Notes: generated by a model not told the origin, from the letters alone. 64,000 nt of DNA from Treponema sp. (GCA_022510865.1 JAFLSQ010000005.1:1-64000), one strand, 5' to 3'; shown: positions 18,080 to 27,888, numbered from the stretch's first letter. Program-made: numbers and translations.

Positions 18080-18796
18080 ATGACATACGAGACAATAAGA
18101 AATGAGGCTTACGAGGCGAACATGAGAATCCCGGAGAACAACCTTGCGCTCTACACATGGGGGAATGTCTCCGCGTTTGACAAGGATAAGGGCGTTTTCG
18201 CAATCAAACCTTCGGGAGTGCCGTACCCGGAGCTGACTCCGCACTCAATGGTGATTGTGGACTTGGACGGCGTGAAAGTTGACGGCTCTCTCAATCCGTC
18301 ATCAGACACTCCGACACATGCGGTGCTCTACAAAAAATTCGCCGTAGCGCAGAACGCGGAGATTGGCGGGATAATCCACACGCACTCGACTTTTGCGGTG
18401 AGCTGGGCGCAGGCGGTGCGACCGGTTCCGCTTTTCGGCACGACGCACGCGGATCACATCCAGAAATCCGTGCCGTGCACTCCGTATCTTTCCCGCGAGG
18501 CAGTCGAGCAGGATTATGAGAAAGAGACCGGTCTTCTGATTGTCAGGCATTTCCTTGAGCTTGGCCTTAACCCGGGTGAGGTGAACATGGTGCTCTGCGG
18601 AGGTCACGGCCCGTTCGCATGGGGAACGACTGCGGACAAGGCGGTGTACAACGGAACTGTGCTGGAGGAAATCTGCAAGATGGCTCTTTGCACGCTCGCA
18701 ATAAATCCTGAGGCATCCCCACTCCCCGACTACATTGTCAGCAAGCATTACATGAGGAAGCACGGGCCGAACGCATACTACGGGCAGACAAAATAA
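18080..18796 (+). CDS. araD: L-ribulose-5-phosphate 4-epimerase / class II aldolase family
   Basis: 238 residues, full length for AraD. Zinc ligands are visible in IIHTHS (near residue 97) and in the downstream RHFLELGL..GEVNMVLCGGHGPFAWG segment. The N-terminal NLALYTWGNVSAFD and the substrate loop KPSGVPY are typical. AraD interconverts L-ribulose-5-P and D-xylulose-5-P. The start is ATG 18080 with GGGGAT before it. The preceding kinase is the natural partner; an L-fuculose-type aldolase is less likely because of the GTTHADHI region. Confidence 0.88.
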   Translation: MTYETIRNEAYEANMRIPENNLALYTWGNVSAFDKDKGVFAIKPSGVPYPELTPHSMVIVDLDGVKVDGSLNPSSDTPTHAVLYKKFAVAQNAEIGGIIHTHSTFAVSWAQAVRPVPLFGTTHADHIQKSVPCTPYLSREAVEQDYEKETGLLIVRHFLELGLNPGEVNMVLCGGHGPFAWGTTADKAVYNGTVLEEICKMALCTLAINPEASPLPDYIVSKHYMRKHGPNAYYGQTK

Positions 18797-18802
18797 ACGC
18801 CG

Positions 18803-19552
18803 ATGAACCGGACAAAATCCTCGGAAGCAATCGTGCTCTCTCAGAAAGCGGCCGGCGAGAACAACACGCTTGTCACGCTGCTCACGCCGTCTGACGGAAT
18901 TGTGATGGCGACGCTTTACGGCGGACCTAAAAGCCGTCTGCGCTCATACATCACGCTGTGGAACCGCGGGATTGTCTGGCTTTATGATAATCCGCAGAAA
19001 AATCAGGTTAAAATCACAGATTTTGAGGTGAGAAAATATCACGCGACTTTCAGCGAGAATCTTTTTAAATTCTATGCGGCATCGCTTGCGGCGGAAATCT
19101 CGATAAAGACAAGGGCGGCGGGCACACCGTCATCATGCTTCCACCTTGTAGGCGGATTTTTTGACGGTATGGACTTGTGCGGCGAGGAGCAGAGCCGGCT
19201 CGGGCTGCTCAGGTTTTTGTGGCGTTTTCTGGAGCTGCTCGGCGTACAGCCGTCATCGCACTGCTGCGGAATGTGCGGAAAATCCTTTTTGGACACAGAC
19301 ACAAAAAAATCGTATTATAATGTCGGCGAGAACAATTTCATCTGCCAGGACTGCGGCGAGGGAAGCTTTGAGCTTTCGGGCGCGTCCTTGCAGTATCTGG
19401 CCGCCCTTTCCGTGCTTCCGCCCGCGCAGGCAAGAAAAATGCAGATTGACGAGCGCGGCTTTGAGCAGATAAAGCAGGTCATCTTTTTTCTGATTGAGAG
19501 CAGCATCGATCAGAAATTGAACTCAATAGAAAGCGGCAGAGGAATTTTGTAA
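18803..19552 (+). CDS. recO: DNA repair protein RecO
   Basis: 249 residues. RecO loads RecA with RecR and anneals single strands. The N-terminal OB fold starts RTKSSEAIVLSQKAAGENNTL, with GGPKSRLRS after it. The C-terminal helical domain has a zinc knuckle, CCGMCGKSF then CQDCGEGSF. The C-terminus is at the usual length. It starts six bases after araD without a strong ribosome site, so coupled translation is likely. recJ follows after ten bases, making a repair pair inside a sugar-metabolism operon. Confidence 0.88.
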   Translation: MNRTKSSEAIVLSQKAAGENNTLVTLLTPSDGIVMATLYGGPKSRLRSYITLWNRGIVWLYDNPQKNQVKITDFEVRKYHATFSENLFKFYAASLAAEISIKTRAAGTPSSCFHLVGGFFDGMDLCGEEQSRLGLLRFLWRFLELLGVQPSSHCCGMCGKSFLDTDTKKSYYNVGENNFICQDCGEGSFELSGASLQYLAALSVLPPAQARKMQIDERGFEQIKQVIFFLIESSIDQKLNSIESGRGIL

Positions 19553-19562
19553 GAGGACTGAA

Positions 19563-21695
19563 TTGAGCGACTGGCATAAAAAAAGCATAAGCAAACAGCA
19601 GATAGAGCCTCTGTGCAAAAAATACGGCATCTCACAGCTGGAGGCGTCGGTTCTTGTGCGGCGCGGAATCACCGACGGAAGCGAGATTCTTTATTTTCTG
19701 GAGGATGACCTGCGCTTCCAGCACGAGCCGTTCACTTTCTCTGATATGGAGGACGTGGTCGAGCGGATTCTGCAGGCCAAGGACGAGGGCGAGAAAATCC
19801 TGATTTACGGCGACAGCGATGTTGACGGCGTGAGCGCGACATCAATCCTTTATGAGCAGCTTGAGCGCATGGGGCTTGACGTGCGCTGGCGGCTTCCGCT
19901 CGCGGATGACACATACGGGCTGTCAATGCAGGCGGTGGATGATTTTGCGGCCGAGGGCGGCTCACTCATCATAACGGTGGACTGCGGAATCTCGAACATA
20001 AATGAGGTATCACACGCGAACAGCCTTGGAATCGATGTGATTGTCACAGACCATCATAATCCGCCGGAGACGCTGCCGGAGGCAATCATCATAATAAATC
20101 CCAAAGTCACAGGCTCAGGCTATCCTTTTCAGGACATCTCGGGCGCGGCAATCGCATATAAAATCGCGGGCGCGCTCCGCTTCTCCCAGTCTGATTTTTA
20201 CGGCGCGGAAGTGTGCATTATGAACCTTACCTGTGAGGACGGCTCTGTCACCGTGGACTGCATAAAAATCAAGAATCAGGTGACAGTCCGCCAGCTGCGC
20301 GAGACAATCATTCCCGGACGCACGTCAATCTACGACCTGAAACTGCCCTACTTTTTGCAGGGCCAGGTGATTTACGTGTGGGACGCAAAAGAAAGCCAGC
20401 GGATTTTAAAAGACCTGTTTGGAGGCGGCATTGAATTCAATCTGACAAGCCTGCGTGACCAGATTTGCCGCGTGATGCCGTCGCTCGGCAAAAAAACTGT
20501 GGATGACCTGACAAATCTCTCCGCGCTGGCAAAATACAGGCCGGAGGAGCGCACCGCAATCAGGACGCTCGGAAATCTTTATGTAAGTTATTGCAGGAAA
20601 ATCGATTTGGAGCGCAATCCCCAGAACGCTGTGACCGAGCAGCATGACATTCAGCTTGTCGGGCTTGCAGCCATGGCCGATGTGATGCCGATGAGAAACG
20701 AGAACCGCATTTTTGTGAGGAACGCGATGTCCGCCATGAAAAGCGGGCCGCTGAGGAGCGGACTTTCTGAGCTGCTTTCGGCTCTCAAGCTCAGGCGCGA
20801 GTCGCTCACATCCACGGACTTGTCATGGACTGTAATTCCGTCGCTGAACGCCGCGGGCAGGATGGGAAAATCCGATCTTGCGCTCAGGCTTCTTTTGTCA
20901 AAAGACGGCAGGGAGCGCGAGAGCCTTGCACGGGAAATCTGCGCGCTGAACGAGGAGAGAAAATCGCTTGTATCAGGCGCAATGCTCAGGATTCAGGGCG
21001 AAGTGTCGGCAAGCATTGACGGGCACGGCGGGAAAATCTGCCTTGTGATTGACGAGAGCATAAACAAGGGCGTGACAGGAATTCTTGCCGCAAGGATTAT
21101 GCAGGAGAAGAACGTGCCGTGCATCGCGGTGACGTGCGTGGACGGCGTTTACGTCGGCTCAATGAGAAGCTGCCGCGGAATCATAGCGACGGATTTTCTG
21201 TCCCGTTTCGGGGATTTTTTCATAAACTACGGCGGGCATGACGCGGCCGCAGGATTCAGTTTTGCCGGGGAGCGGCTTGCGCAGTTCAAGCAGAAAGCAA
21301 GAAGCATCTCTGATGGCATGACGCTGGACGACGAGCAGAGAATCATAGAGGTGGACGCGGAGATTCCGCCGTCGTATCTCGGGCCGGAATCTTTCGGGAT
21401 TCTTGACGTGCTTGAGCCGTTCGGGCTTGACAATCCCGAGCTTGTTCTGATGACGCTGGGATTCACGCTCTGCGATGCCCAGATTGTCGGCAAAAAAGAG
21501 CCGCAGCACCTAAAGCTCACTTTTGATACGGGCAAGCACAAAATCCCCGCGATGTACTGGTCCCAGGCAGAAAGGCTCAAAAAAGATATAACGGTCGGGA
21601 AAAAATATGATATACTGTACACGATGACAAAAAACTGCTACAAAGGCATTGACACAAACCAGTTGATAATAAAAGACTGCATTCTGCGGGATTAG
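19563..21695 (+). CDS. recJ: Single-stranded-DNA-specific exonuclease RecJ
   Basis: 710 residues, longer than many RecJ. A 5'-3' single-strand exonuclease of the DHH superfamily for recombination and mismatch repair. Motif I is GDSDVDGVSA (near 82), motif III is TDHHNPPE (near 160), and the DHHA1 part has NYGGHDAAAGFSF. The region 215-330 (IMNLTCEDGSV.. to LPYFLQGQ) looks like an insertion between DHH and later motifs. The start codon is TTG at 19563 with GAGG six bases upstream. Confidence 0.92.
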   Translation: MSDWHKKSISKQQIEPLCKKYGISQLEASVLVRRGITDGSEILYFLEDDLRFQHEPFTFSDMEDVVERILQAKDEGEKILIYGDSDVDGVSATSILYEQLERMGLDVRWRLPLADDTYGLSMQAVDDFAAEGGSLIITVDCGISNINEVSHANSLGIDVIVTDHHNPPETLPEAIIIINPKVTGSGYPFQDISGAAIAYKIAGALRFSQSDFYGAEVCIMNLTCEDGSVTVDCIKIKNQVTVRQLRETIIPGRTSIYDLKLPYFLQGQVIYVWDAKESQRILKDLFGGGIEFNLTSLRDQICRVMPSLGKKTVDDLTNLSALAKYRPEERTAIRTLGNLYVSYCRKIDLERNPQNAVTEQHDIQLVGLAAMADVMPMRNENRIFVRNAMSAMKSGPLRSGLSELLSALKLRRESLTSTDLSWTVIPSLNAAGRMGKSDLALRLLLSKDGRERESLAREICALNEERKSLVSGAMLRIQGEVSASIDGHGGKICLVIDESINKGVTGILAARIMQEKNVPCIAVTCVDGVYVGSMRSCRGIIATDFLSRFGDFFINYGGHDAAAGFSFAGERLAQFKQKARSISDGMTLDDEQRIIEVDAEIPPSYLGPESFGILDVLEPFGLDNPELVLMTLGFTLCDAQIVGKKEPQHLKLTFDTGKHKIPAMYWSQAERLKKDITVGKKYDILYTMTKNCYKGIDTNQLIIKDCILRD

Positions 21696-21707
21696 CGAGG
21701 TTAAATT

Positions 21708-22679
21708 ATGAGAAAAAGTATTGTTTTAATTCTGATTGTCTTACAGATTTCTGCGATGTTCGGGGCGACGTCAAAATATTACTCGGAGAATTACGCCATA
21801 AACGTCACCTACAACGAGACGATTACGCCCGGAGACGCGGTTTTCGTGCGCATGACCGTGACGTTCCCGAAAAATCACAAGAAAACAAAGGCGGACAGCG
21901 AGCGCAGGGCCACGCTCCAGCTTTTGCAGGACAAAAAAGTGATTGAGTCCGCGCCGTTTTACTCAATCGCAAGGTCAAAAAGGCAGAACAGCGCCGAGAT
22001 GCTATGCGGAATTCCCATGAGCCTCTGGCTAACCGAGGGCAACTACACGCTCAAAGTCATTTTCACAAGCCCTGATGACGACGTGAAGGAATTCATCCTG
22101 CCGTCCGTGCTGAAAATGCGGGAATTCAACAGGGAGACAATCCGCCTGGACGACAGGAACACCGCAATCAAGACCGACAACAGCCCCGAGCGAGCGGCTC
22201 AGATTGACAAACTGAACAACATACTGTTCACGGCAATCCCATCAGATGTCTACACGCTGAAAGCCTTTGTTCCGCCGACAGACTCCACAAGATACACGGC
22301 ATGGTGCGGCGACCGCAGGGTCTACCAGTACACGAACGGAAAAAGCTCCACGAGCCTGCATTACGGCAACGATTACGGAGTTCCCGAGGGCACGCCCGTA
22401 AAATCATGCGCGGAAGGCCGTGTCGTGATGGCAGAGAACAGGATTTCCACAGGATGGAGCGTTGTGATTGAGCACCTGCCCGGATTATACAGCCTCTACT
22501 ATCACATGAGCGCGCTGAACGTCAAGGAAGGCGACACCGTGCATCAGGGAGAGCTGATTGGAAAAAGCGGCTCTACCGGGCTTGCGACCGGCCCCCACCT
22601 TCACTGGGAGATGAGGCTGAACGGCAGCGCAGTCCGCCCGGAATTTTTCCTGAGCGACTTCACTTTCGAAAACGAATAG
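21708..22679 (+). CDS. Exported M23-family peptidase (LytM domain)
   Basis: 323 residues. A signal peptide (MRKSIVLILIVLQISAMFGA) is followed by an Ig-like region (about 25-160). The C-terminal M23 zinc domain has HYGNDYG near 219 and HLHWEM near 297, plus YYHMSALNVKEGDTV. All zinc ligands are present, so it is probably an active periplasmic murein endopeptidase rather than a degenerate regulator. GAGG lies seven bases before the ATG, and recJ ends 12 bases upstream. Confidence 0.88.
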   Translation: MRKSIVLILIVLQISAMFGATSKYYSENYAINVTYNETITPGDAVFVRMTVTFPKNHKKTKADSERRATLQLLQDKKVIESAPFYSIARSKRQNSAEMLCGIPMSLWLTEGNYTLKVIFTSPDDDVKEFILPSVLKMREFNRETIRLDDRNTAIKTDNSPERAAQIDKLNNILFTAIPSDVYTLKAFVPPTDSTRYTAWCGDRRVYQYTNGKSSTSLHYGNDYGVPEGTPVKSCAEGRVVMAENRISTGWSVVIEHLPGLYSLYYHMSALNVKEGDTVHQGELIGKSGSTGLATGPHLHWEMRLNGSAVRPEFFLSDFTFENE

Positions 22680-22690
22680 CAGGAAAATCG

Positions 22691-22712
22691 GCGGGAAAAT
22701 CAAAAATCCCGC
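22691..22712. terminator. Possible two-way terminator between convergent genes
   Basis: GCGGGA (22691-22696) and TCCCGC (22707-22712) form a six-base stem in the 44-base gap between the peptidase and the minus-strand gene. T-rich bases are mostly in the loop, so strength is doubtful. Confidence 0.35.
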
Positions 22713-22723
22713 AAGAAAGCCGG

Positions 22724-23356
22724 CTAAAGCGCCTCCAGAAAAATGCTTCCGTCCGCGCCGCAAATCACAGAGTAATAGACCTCGCTTTTGCATCCTGACA
22801 AATCAAGGTCTATGTATTCCGCAAGGGAAAACTGCATGAGCGGATACTTTTTTGTCGCGAAGACAGACAGCCATCTGAGCATCCTGCGCTCCTCCGCTGA
22901 CGAGCCGTGACCCAAAAGCATGCACTGGCGGTAATCATCGTAGTATTTCTCCAGATGAGTGCCCTTGTTGTACGATTTTCCTGCGCGGGAACGCTCGGAA
23001 ATCCGCTCTTTTCCGTAAACACGCACCGGGAAGACAAAATTTTTCCCGTACAGGCTCACACGCGAGAATTCAAGCGACAGATAAGAGCCGGGCCATGACC
23101 TCTCAATCGCAGAAATCTCGTTGCCGTTCGAGTCAATCACAGAAAGCCTCGCGCTCACAGTGCCGCCTGCGGATGATGACGACGAGCCATAAATTTTTAT
23201 GCGCATTATCTCGTGGGAATTCTGGAGGCAGTCAAGGTTTCTTGCCGCATAAATGGCACGCGCGCGCAAGAAACTCGCGGCCGCAATATATGAGATGAAA
23301 AAGACCGCAGCGAGCGCAACCAGAAACTGCGGGATGACATCGCGGGACCGCCTCAT
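22724..23356 (-). CDS. Single-pass membrane protein of unknown function
   Basis: 210 residues. An N-terminal basic stretch (MRRSRD) and one hydrophobic helix (about residues 9-29) make a type II anchor; a serine/glycine patch follows near residue 58. The rest is probably periplasmic with mixed strands. No known motif. The start overlaps the ligA stop (TGATGATG); GGAGG sits four bases before the ATG at 23356 and one base before the ATG at 23359. It is the last gene of the run W-lipoprotein-trmB-ligA. Confidence 0.6.
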   Translation of the reverse strand: MRRSRDVIPQFLVALAAVFFISYIAAASFLRARAIYAARNLDCLQNSHEIMRIKIYGSSSSSAGGTVSARLSVIDSNGNEISAIERSWPGSYLSLEFSRVSLYGKNFVFPVRVYGKERISERSRAGKSYNKGTHLEKYYDDYRQCMLLGHGSSAEERRMLRWLSVFATKKYPLMQFSLAEYIDLDLSGCKSEVYYSVICGADGSIFLEAL

Positions 23357-25281
23357 CATCCCTCCAGAAGGGCAAGGAATTCGTCCTCGTCAATCACGGG
23401 AACCGCGAATTTCTGTGCCTTCAGATTTTTTGATGAGCCGCTCTCCTTGTCGTTCGTCACAAGGTAGGTCAAATCTTTTGTCACAGACGATTTTATGCTG
23501 CCTCCGCACTGCCTGACACGCTGCTCCGCCTCGGAACGCTTCATCGTCCGCAGCTCACCTGTAAAACAGAACGATTTTCCGGCAAGTATTCCGCCCGCCT
23601 CAGACTCCAGCTGGATTATCCCGCTGTCAACAAGCGCGCGCATCTCCCCGGCGTTCTCGGAAAGCCCCTCGACAATCGTCCGCGCCATTATATCAGCGAA
23701 GCCGTAAACCCCGCTGATTTGATCCGCGCTGGCGGACAAAAGGCCGTCAAGCGTGCTGAATCCGGCGTCAACGAGTTTCTGCGCGGAAGTCTCCCCGATT
23801 CCCTCGATGTCAAAGCCCGCGACAAAAGTAGCGAGCTTCATTTTTCTGTGAGACTGTATGGAATTGTAGACTTTCTGCGCGCCCAGTGACTTTTTCTCCG
23901 CCTCCATGCTCTCCTCGTTCAAAAAATACGGCACAAGGTCGTCCACGCTCAGAGAGTAAATGTCAGAGATGGATTTTAGCCGACCGTCACTGAAAAGCGA
24001 GGCAATCAGCGTCTCGCCCAAATCGCGGATATCCACCACCTGCTGGAATTTATAAAGCTGATGGAGCACTCTTTTTGGGCAGCTCTTGTTCGGGCAGTAG
24101 AGCCTGCTGCCCTCATCAACAAGGGCCGCGCCGCAGGTCTCGCAGTGATGCGGAAAATCAATCTCTGAGGTTGCGATGCCCTTCTCCTCGATGACGCTCT
24201 CGATTTTGGGGATTATCTCGCCGCGCTTCACGACGACAACATGACTTCCGATGCGGACGCCAAGCTTTCTCATCGTATCGGGATTGGCAAGGCTTGCCCT
24301 GCGGACTTTCGTGCCGTTCAGCTCAACCTCATCAAAAATGGCGACCGGAGTGTAAGTCGCACCGCTCTGGCTCCACTCAACCTCGCGCAGCGTGGAGACC
24401 TCCTCCTCCAGACTGAATTTAAATGCAATCTGACGGTCAGGCCGCGCACGGCTCGCGTCCTCAAGATTGATGGTCCGCTCCTTGATTACAAGACCGTCAA
24501 TGTCGTACTCAAGGCTTCTGCGCTCCTCCATGACCTTGGCGCGGTAGGCAATCACCCTGTCCGCGGACTTGCAGATTACAAGCCGGACTGTATTGAATCC
24601 GCAGTCCATGAGCCAGCGGATTTTCTCCTCCTCGTTCGTGAAAAAAGTCCGGCCGTCAGTTGAGAGCGCGTCGTAGACAATCAGGGTGAGATACTCGCTT
24701 CCCTGCCCGTCCTTGCGCTTCATAATTCCGTTCGCGGCATTCCGGCAGTTCGCCTTGTCGGGAAAATGCTCTTTGTGCACGGAATGCGTCATTATCACTT
24801 CACCGCGGATTCCGCCGGTGAAAGGAACGAGCGCGCCGTCTTTGAGGATTGAGTGCGCGACTCCGCGCATTTTCCTTGCGTTCGCAGTGATGTCATCGCC
24901 AACAGTGCCGTCACCGCGTGTCACCGCCCGCACAAGATGCCCGCCCTCATATTGCAGCTCAAGAGACGCGCCGTCAAGTTTGTACTCCACAAGATACTGG
25001 TCATAACGGTGCTTGTCTGCCCATGCAAGGAACTGCTGGGGATCGGCCGCCTTTTCCTGGCTTCCCATTGGCATGATGTGGCGCACTTTATCAAAATTGC
25101 CGCTGTCCGCGCCAACGCGGTGCAGAACCGCATTGTCTGGGTCAAGGCGCTTCAGCTCATCCCAAAGCCGGTCAAAATCTGCGTCCGAAATCTCGCCCTC
25201 GCCGTCATAATACGATTTCTGGTATCTTGCAATCAGATTCTCAAGCTCAGAGCTTCTGATTTTATCAACATTCTCAGCCAT
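23356..25281 (-). CDS. ligA: NAD-dependent DNA ligase LigA
   Basis: 641 residues. It seals nicks using NAD. The adenylation motif YLVEYKLDGAS contains the active Lys. The zinc finger is CETCGAALV..CPNKSCPKR. The helix-hairpin-helix set includes GFDIEGIGETSAQKL, and a C-terminal BRCT domain (SFCFTGELRTMKRSEA..LTYLVTND) is complete. The start is taken as MAENVDK; an in-frame GTG at 25293 adds four residues. trmB lies 21 bases upstream. Confidence 0.96.
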   Translation of the reverse strand: MAENVDKIRSSELENLIARYQKSYYDGEGEISDADFDRLWDELKRLDPDNAVLHRVGADSGNFDKVRHIMPMGSQEKAADPQQFLAWADKHRYDQYLVEYKLDGASLELQYEGGHLVRAVTRGDGTVGDDITANARKMRGVAHSILKDGALVPFTGGIRGEVIMTHSVHKEHFPDKANCRNAANGIMKRKDGQGSEYLTLIVYDALSTDGRTFFTNEEEKIRWLMDCGFNTVRLVICKSADRVIAYRAKVMEERRSLEYDIDGLVIKERTINLEDASRARPDRQIAFKFSLEEEVSTLREVEWSQSGATYTPVAIFDEVELNGTKVRRASLANPDTMRKLGVRIGSHVVVVKRGEIIPKIESVIEEKGIATSEIDFPHHCETCGAALVDEGSRLYCPNKSCPKRVLHQLYKFQQVVDIRDLGETLIASLFSDGRLKSISDIYSLSVDDLVPYFLNEESMEAEKKSLGAQKVYNSIQSHRKMKLATFVAGFDIEGIGETSAQKLVDAGFSTLDGLLSASADQISGVYGFADIMARTIVEGLSENAGEMRALVDSGIIQLESEAGGILAGKSFCFTGELRTMKRSEAEQRVRQCGGSIKSSVTKDLTYLVTNDKESGSSKNLKAQKFAVPVIDEDEFLALLEG

Positions 25282-25302
25282 AAAAATCCGCACGTCCCTC
25301 TC

Positions 25303-26001
25303 TCATTCTTTCACGAAAAAAAGCTCGGCAATCTGCCTGTCCGCGCTGATTCCCTTGCGCTCGAATTTTGTCTGGAAACGCCAGGGCTGCCTCTCCGCGA
25401 ATCCGTCATACTGATTTTTAAGGCGGTCAGTCGCCGTAAGCTCTTCCAGCGCGAACTGGGCGTACTCCTGCCAGTCCGTCACAAAATAAAGATAGCCGCC
25501 GGGCGCGAGTTTCTGTGCCAGCAGGTTCGTGCGCGGCCGCTGAATCATGCGCCTCTTGTGGTGGCGTTTCTTTGGCCACGGGTCCGGAAAAAAAATGTGG
25601 AAGCCGTTCACAGAATTGTCGCCCACCATTTTCTCCAGAACCTCAAGCGCATCGTGCTCGATGATGTAAAGATTTTTAAGACCGAGCCTCTTAATCTCGG
25701 AGAGAACCTTGCCGATTCCCGGGCGGTGAACCTCGATTCCAAGGTAATTTATATCGGGATTGGCCTGCGCCATCGCGATTGTGGCATCGCCCATCCCAAA
25801 GCCAATCTCAATCACAATGGGATTTGTGTTGCCGAAAACATCCACAAAATTCAAAAGCCGGTGCTCGAACGGAATGCACCACGACGGCGACAGCTCCATG
25901 TAGGCGCGCTCCTGGGCCGCGGTCATCCTTCCGATTCTAAGCACATAAGTTTTCACCTCACGCCGGTAATCGCCAAGAGGCTCCGAATGCTCACTACTCA
26001 T
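25303..26001 (-). CDS. trmB: tRNA (guanine-N7-)-methyltransferase TrmB
   Basis: 232 residues. It makes m7G46 in tRNA with S-adenosylmethionine. The SAM loop VIEIGFGMGDA, the acidic YLGIEVHRPG, the PDPWPKKRHHKRR catalytic block and TDWQEYAQF are all diagnostic. AAGGA precedes the start. The gene sits between ligA and a lipoprotein gene in a minus-strand operon. Confidence 0.96.
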   Translation of the reverse strand: MSSEHSEPLGDYRREVKTYVLRIGRMTAAQERAYMELSPSWCIPFEHRLLNFVDVFGNTNPIVIEIGFGMGDATIAMAQANPDINYLGIEVHRPGIGKVLSEIKRLGLKNLYIIEHDALEVLEKMVGDNSVNGFHIFFPDPWPKKRHHKRRMIQRPRTNLLAQKLAPGGYLYFVTDWQEYAQFALEELTATDRLKNQYDGFAERQPWRFQTKFERKGISADRQIAELFFVKE

Positions 26002-26009
26002 AACTTCCT

Positions 26010-26681
26010 TTATTCCAAAGACACAGGTTTCTCAGGCATTATGCACATCACAGAATTGTCCGCGCTGCACCACACATCCTGAAAAAATCCGGCGTCAGTG
26101 TAATCATTCAAAATTCCGCGGACTGTCTGCAGCTCGGGATACCGCTCGCCAAAATAAAGCATTTTTCCGCCCCTGTCATAAATTGCAATCTGACTGCTTC
26201 CGCCCTGCGCGCGCATGAGGGCCGGAACATCGCCGCAGAGAGTCTTGTAATACTGCGCGCTGTACTGCACGTTGAACTCAACGGAATCAGACTTCTCATC
26301 GGCGTTCATGAAAGTCACCTCATAAAGCCCGGACGGAATAATCTCGGCCTCGGGCATCACAAAACTGACGTTCCCCGCCCACTGCATGTCGCTCTCCTGA
26401 ATGCGCAGGATATCCGATGTCTCCCACACAAGGCCGGAAGACTTTGAGACAAGCGTGATGGCAGAATACCGGCGGACATCAGATTCCGAGACGACGAACA
26501 CGCCGAGCCGCGCGGACGGCAGCGACTCTTCGTCCGGGTAATCAAAAATGACCGAATAATCGGCAAGAAGGATGTCCGGCACGGTCTGCGAGCATGAAAT
26601 CACAAAAAGCGCGGCAATCACAAGAAAAAAAGCGGGGATGATTTTTAGGCCGTAAAATCCGCCTGACTGATTCTCACGCAT
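26010..26681 (-). CDS. Putative lipoprotein of unknown function
   Basis: 223 residues. After a hydrophobic segment the lipobox-like FVISC places the lipidated Cys near residue 30. The spirochete lipobox is loose, so this fits. The mature part looks all-beta (Ig-like SGLYEVTFMNADEKSDSVEFNV). There is no catalytic motif. It starts only three bases after the end of the preceding gene, without a Shine-Dalgarno, so translation is likely coupled. Confidence 0.6.
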   Translation of the reverse strand: MRENQSGGFYGLKIIPAFFLVIAALFVISCSQTVPDILLADYSVIFDYPDEESLPSARLGVFVVSESDVRRYSAITLVSKSSGLVWETSDILRIQESDMQWAGNVSFVMPEAEIIPSGLYEVTFMNADEKSDSVEFNVQYSAQYYKTLCGDVPALMRAQGGSSQIAIYDRGGKMLYFGERYPELQTVRGILNDYTDAGFFQDVWCSADNSVMCIMPEKPVSLE

Positions 26682-26684
26682 ACG

Positions 26685-27851
26685 CTAGAAAGTAAAATTC
26701 AGGTTGATGACCGTCAGCTCGCTCGCGGCGAACTGGTTCACAAGCGACTCAAACTTGACGTTCACTTTCTTGCACGCGTCGTCAAGGTAGGAAAGATAGT
26801 ACAGGCCAAGATCCGTGCCCTCCTGACCCTCGGGAAGCTCGCGGTAGAAATCTATGAGGGATTTTTTGCTCGTGTTCGATGATTTTGCGGACTCGATGTT
26901 CTCCTTCATCTCCTGGAACTCATCGTCCTTGTTGTACAGCGTGATTGAAAGCTTCCCCTGCTTTCCGATTGATGACGAGCCGCCTCCAAGTTTCCACGAG
27001 AGGAAGACAAGCTCGTGCTTGCGCTGCAGTTCCTGGACAATCTTGGCGCGGATTTCCGGGTCAAAAATCAGGGCGTCAATGTCATCAATGCCGTGATACA
27101 TATTCCGCGCTTCCTTGCGGATGTTCGTGTTCTCGTTGTTCAGGGCAAGCTCCATCACCATCACGGAGATATATTCCGCAACCTTGGACTTCTCCATGTA
27201 TGAGCTGAGCAGATTTCTGATTGCGATGTACATCTCGTTCGCGCCATCGCTCTTCGCGAACAGCGTGATTATGTACCAGTTCATAAGCCCCAGCCGGTTC
27301 AGGAATTTCTCCGACATCAGAAGATAGATGTTCTTCTCCTCGGATGAGTAGTCCTTGTTCTGCATGACCGCCTTTAAAATCGGCTCAAGAATCTGCCTGC
27401 GGGTCGTCTGAATCATTGCGTCCTTGTTCTGCAAGCTGGAGCGCAGCTGCTTCTCTGACATTTTCGTGCGCTCGTCTATGAGATGGGACGGATTCGCGCG
27501 GTTATGCTTGCGCACGCACTCGCACTGAATGAGGGCGGCGTACACATCGCGGTCAAACTGCTTGTACAAAAGCGAATAGACGATGACTTTTGACAAATCC
27601 ATCACTTCCTGCCGGGATGATACAAATTCTGACATTGAGATTTCGATTTTGGAGATGTAATCCAGAAGAATCATGCTCTGAAGCGACTGCGGAGAGAATT
27701 TGTCCAGAGAGATTCCGTATTCCTCGACGTTGTCCGCCAGACGGAATCTGAGAAGTTTCTTATTATGATTTATGAAATTGGACGCGCCGTCTTCCGTAAG
27801 AACAACTTTCAGCGGGAGTTCCAGAATGAACTTTTTATCAGATGCACCCAT
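26685..27851 (-). CDS. Cytoplasmic protein of unknown function, leaderless candidate
   Basis: 388 residues, no signal peptide or membrane helix. Mostly helical between 60 and 300 (charged segments such as HLIDERTKMSEKQLRSSLQNKD). The last 90 residues contain strands and a GTDLGLYYLSYL block that faintly resembles a GHKL-type G2 box, with VKFESLVNQFAASELTVINLNF as a closing strand pair. That resemblance is weak and I do not assign a function. It heads the operon with the lipoprotein, trmB and ligA. The promoter at 27860-27888 places the transcription start about two bases before the ATG. Confidence 0.6.
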   Translation of the reverse strand: MGASDKKFILELPLKVVLTEDGASNFINHNKKLLRFRLADNVEEYGISLDKFSPQSLQSMILLDYISKIEISMSEFVSSRQEVMDLSKVIVYSLLYKQFDRDVYAALIQCECVRKHNRANPSHLIDERTKMSEKQLRSSLQNKDAMIQTTRRQILEPILKAVMQNKDYSSEEKNIYLLMSEKFLNRLGLMNWYIITLFAKSDGANEMYIAIRNLLSSYMEKSKVAEYISVMVMELALNNENTNIRKEARNMYHGIDDIDALIFDPEIRAKIVQELQRKHELVFLSWKLGGGSSSIGKQGKLSITLYNKDDEFQEMKENIESAKSSNTSKKSLIDFYRELPEGQEGTDLGLYYLSYLDDACKKVNVKFESLVNQFAASELTVINLNFTF

Positions 27852-27859
27852 ATCAAAAT

Positions 27860-27888
27860 ATTATACACGATAGGACTTGCAATGTAAA
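27860..27888 (-). promoter_or_regulatory. Promoter of the minus-strand operon (leaderless type)
   Basis: TTTACA (27883-27888), 17 bases, TATAAT (27860-27865). Eight bases separate the -10 from the ATG at 27851. Its -35 box directly abuts the -35 box of the divergent promoter. Confidence 0.7.

Noticed and set aside
24853..26082. 409-codon plus-strand frame opposite ligA and trmB
   Set aside because: It lies antisense to two well-identified genes and its composition follows their codon bias; no protein motif.
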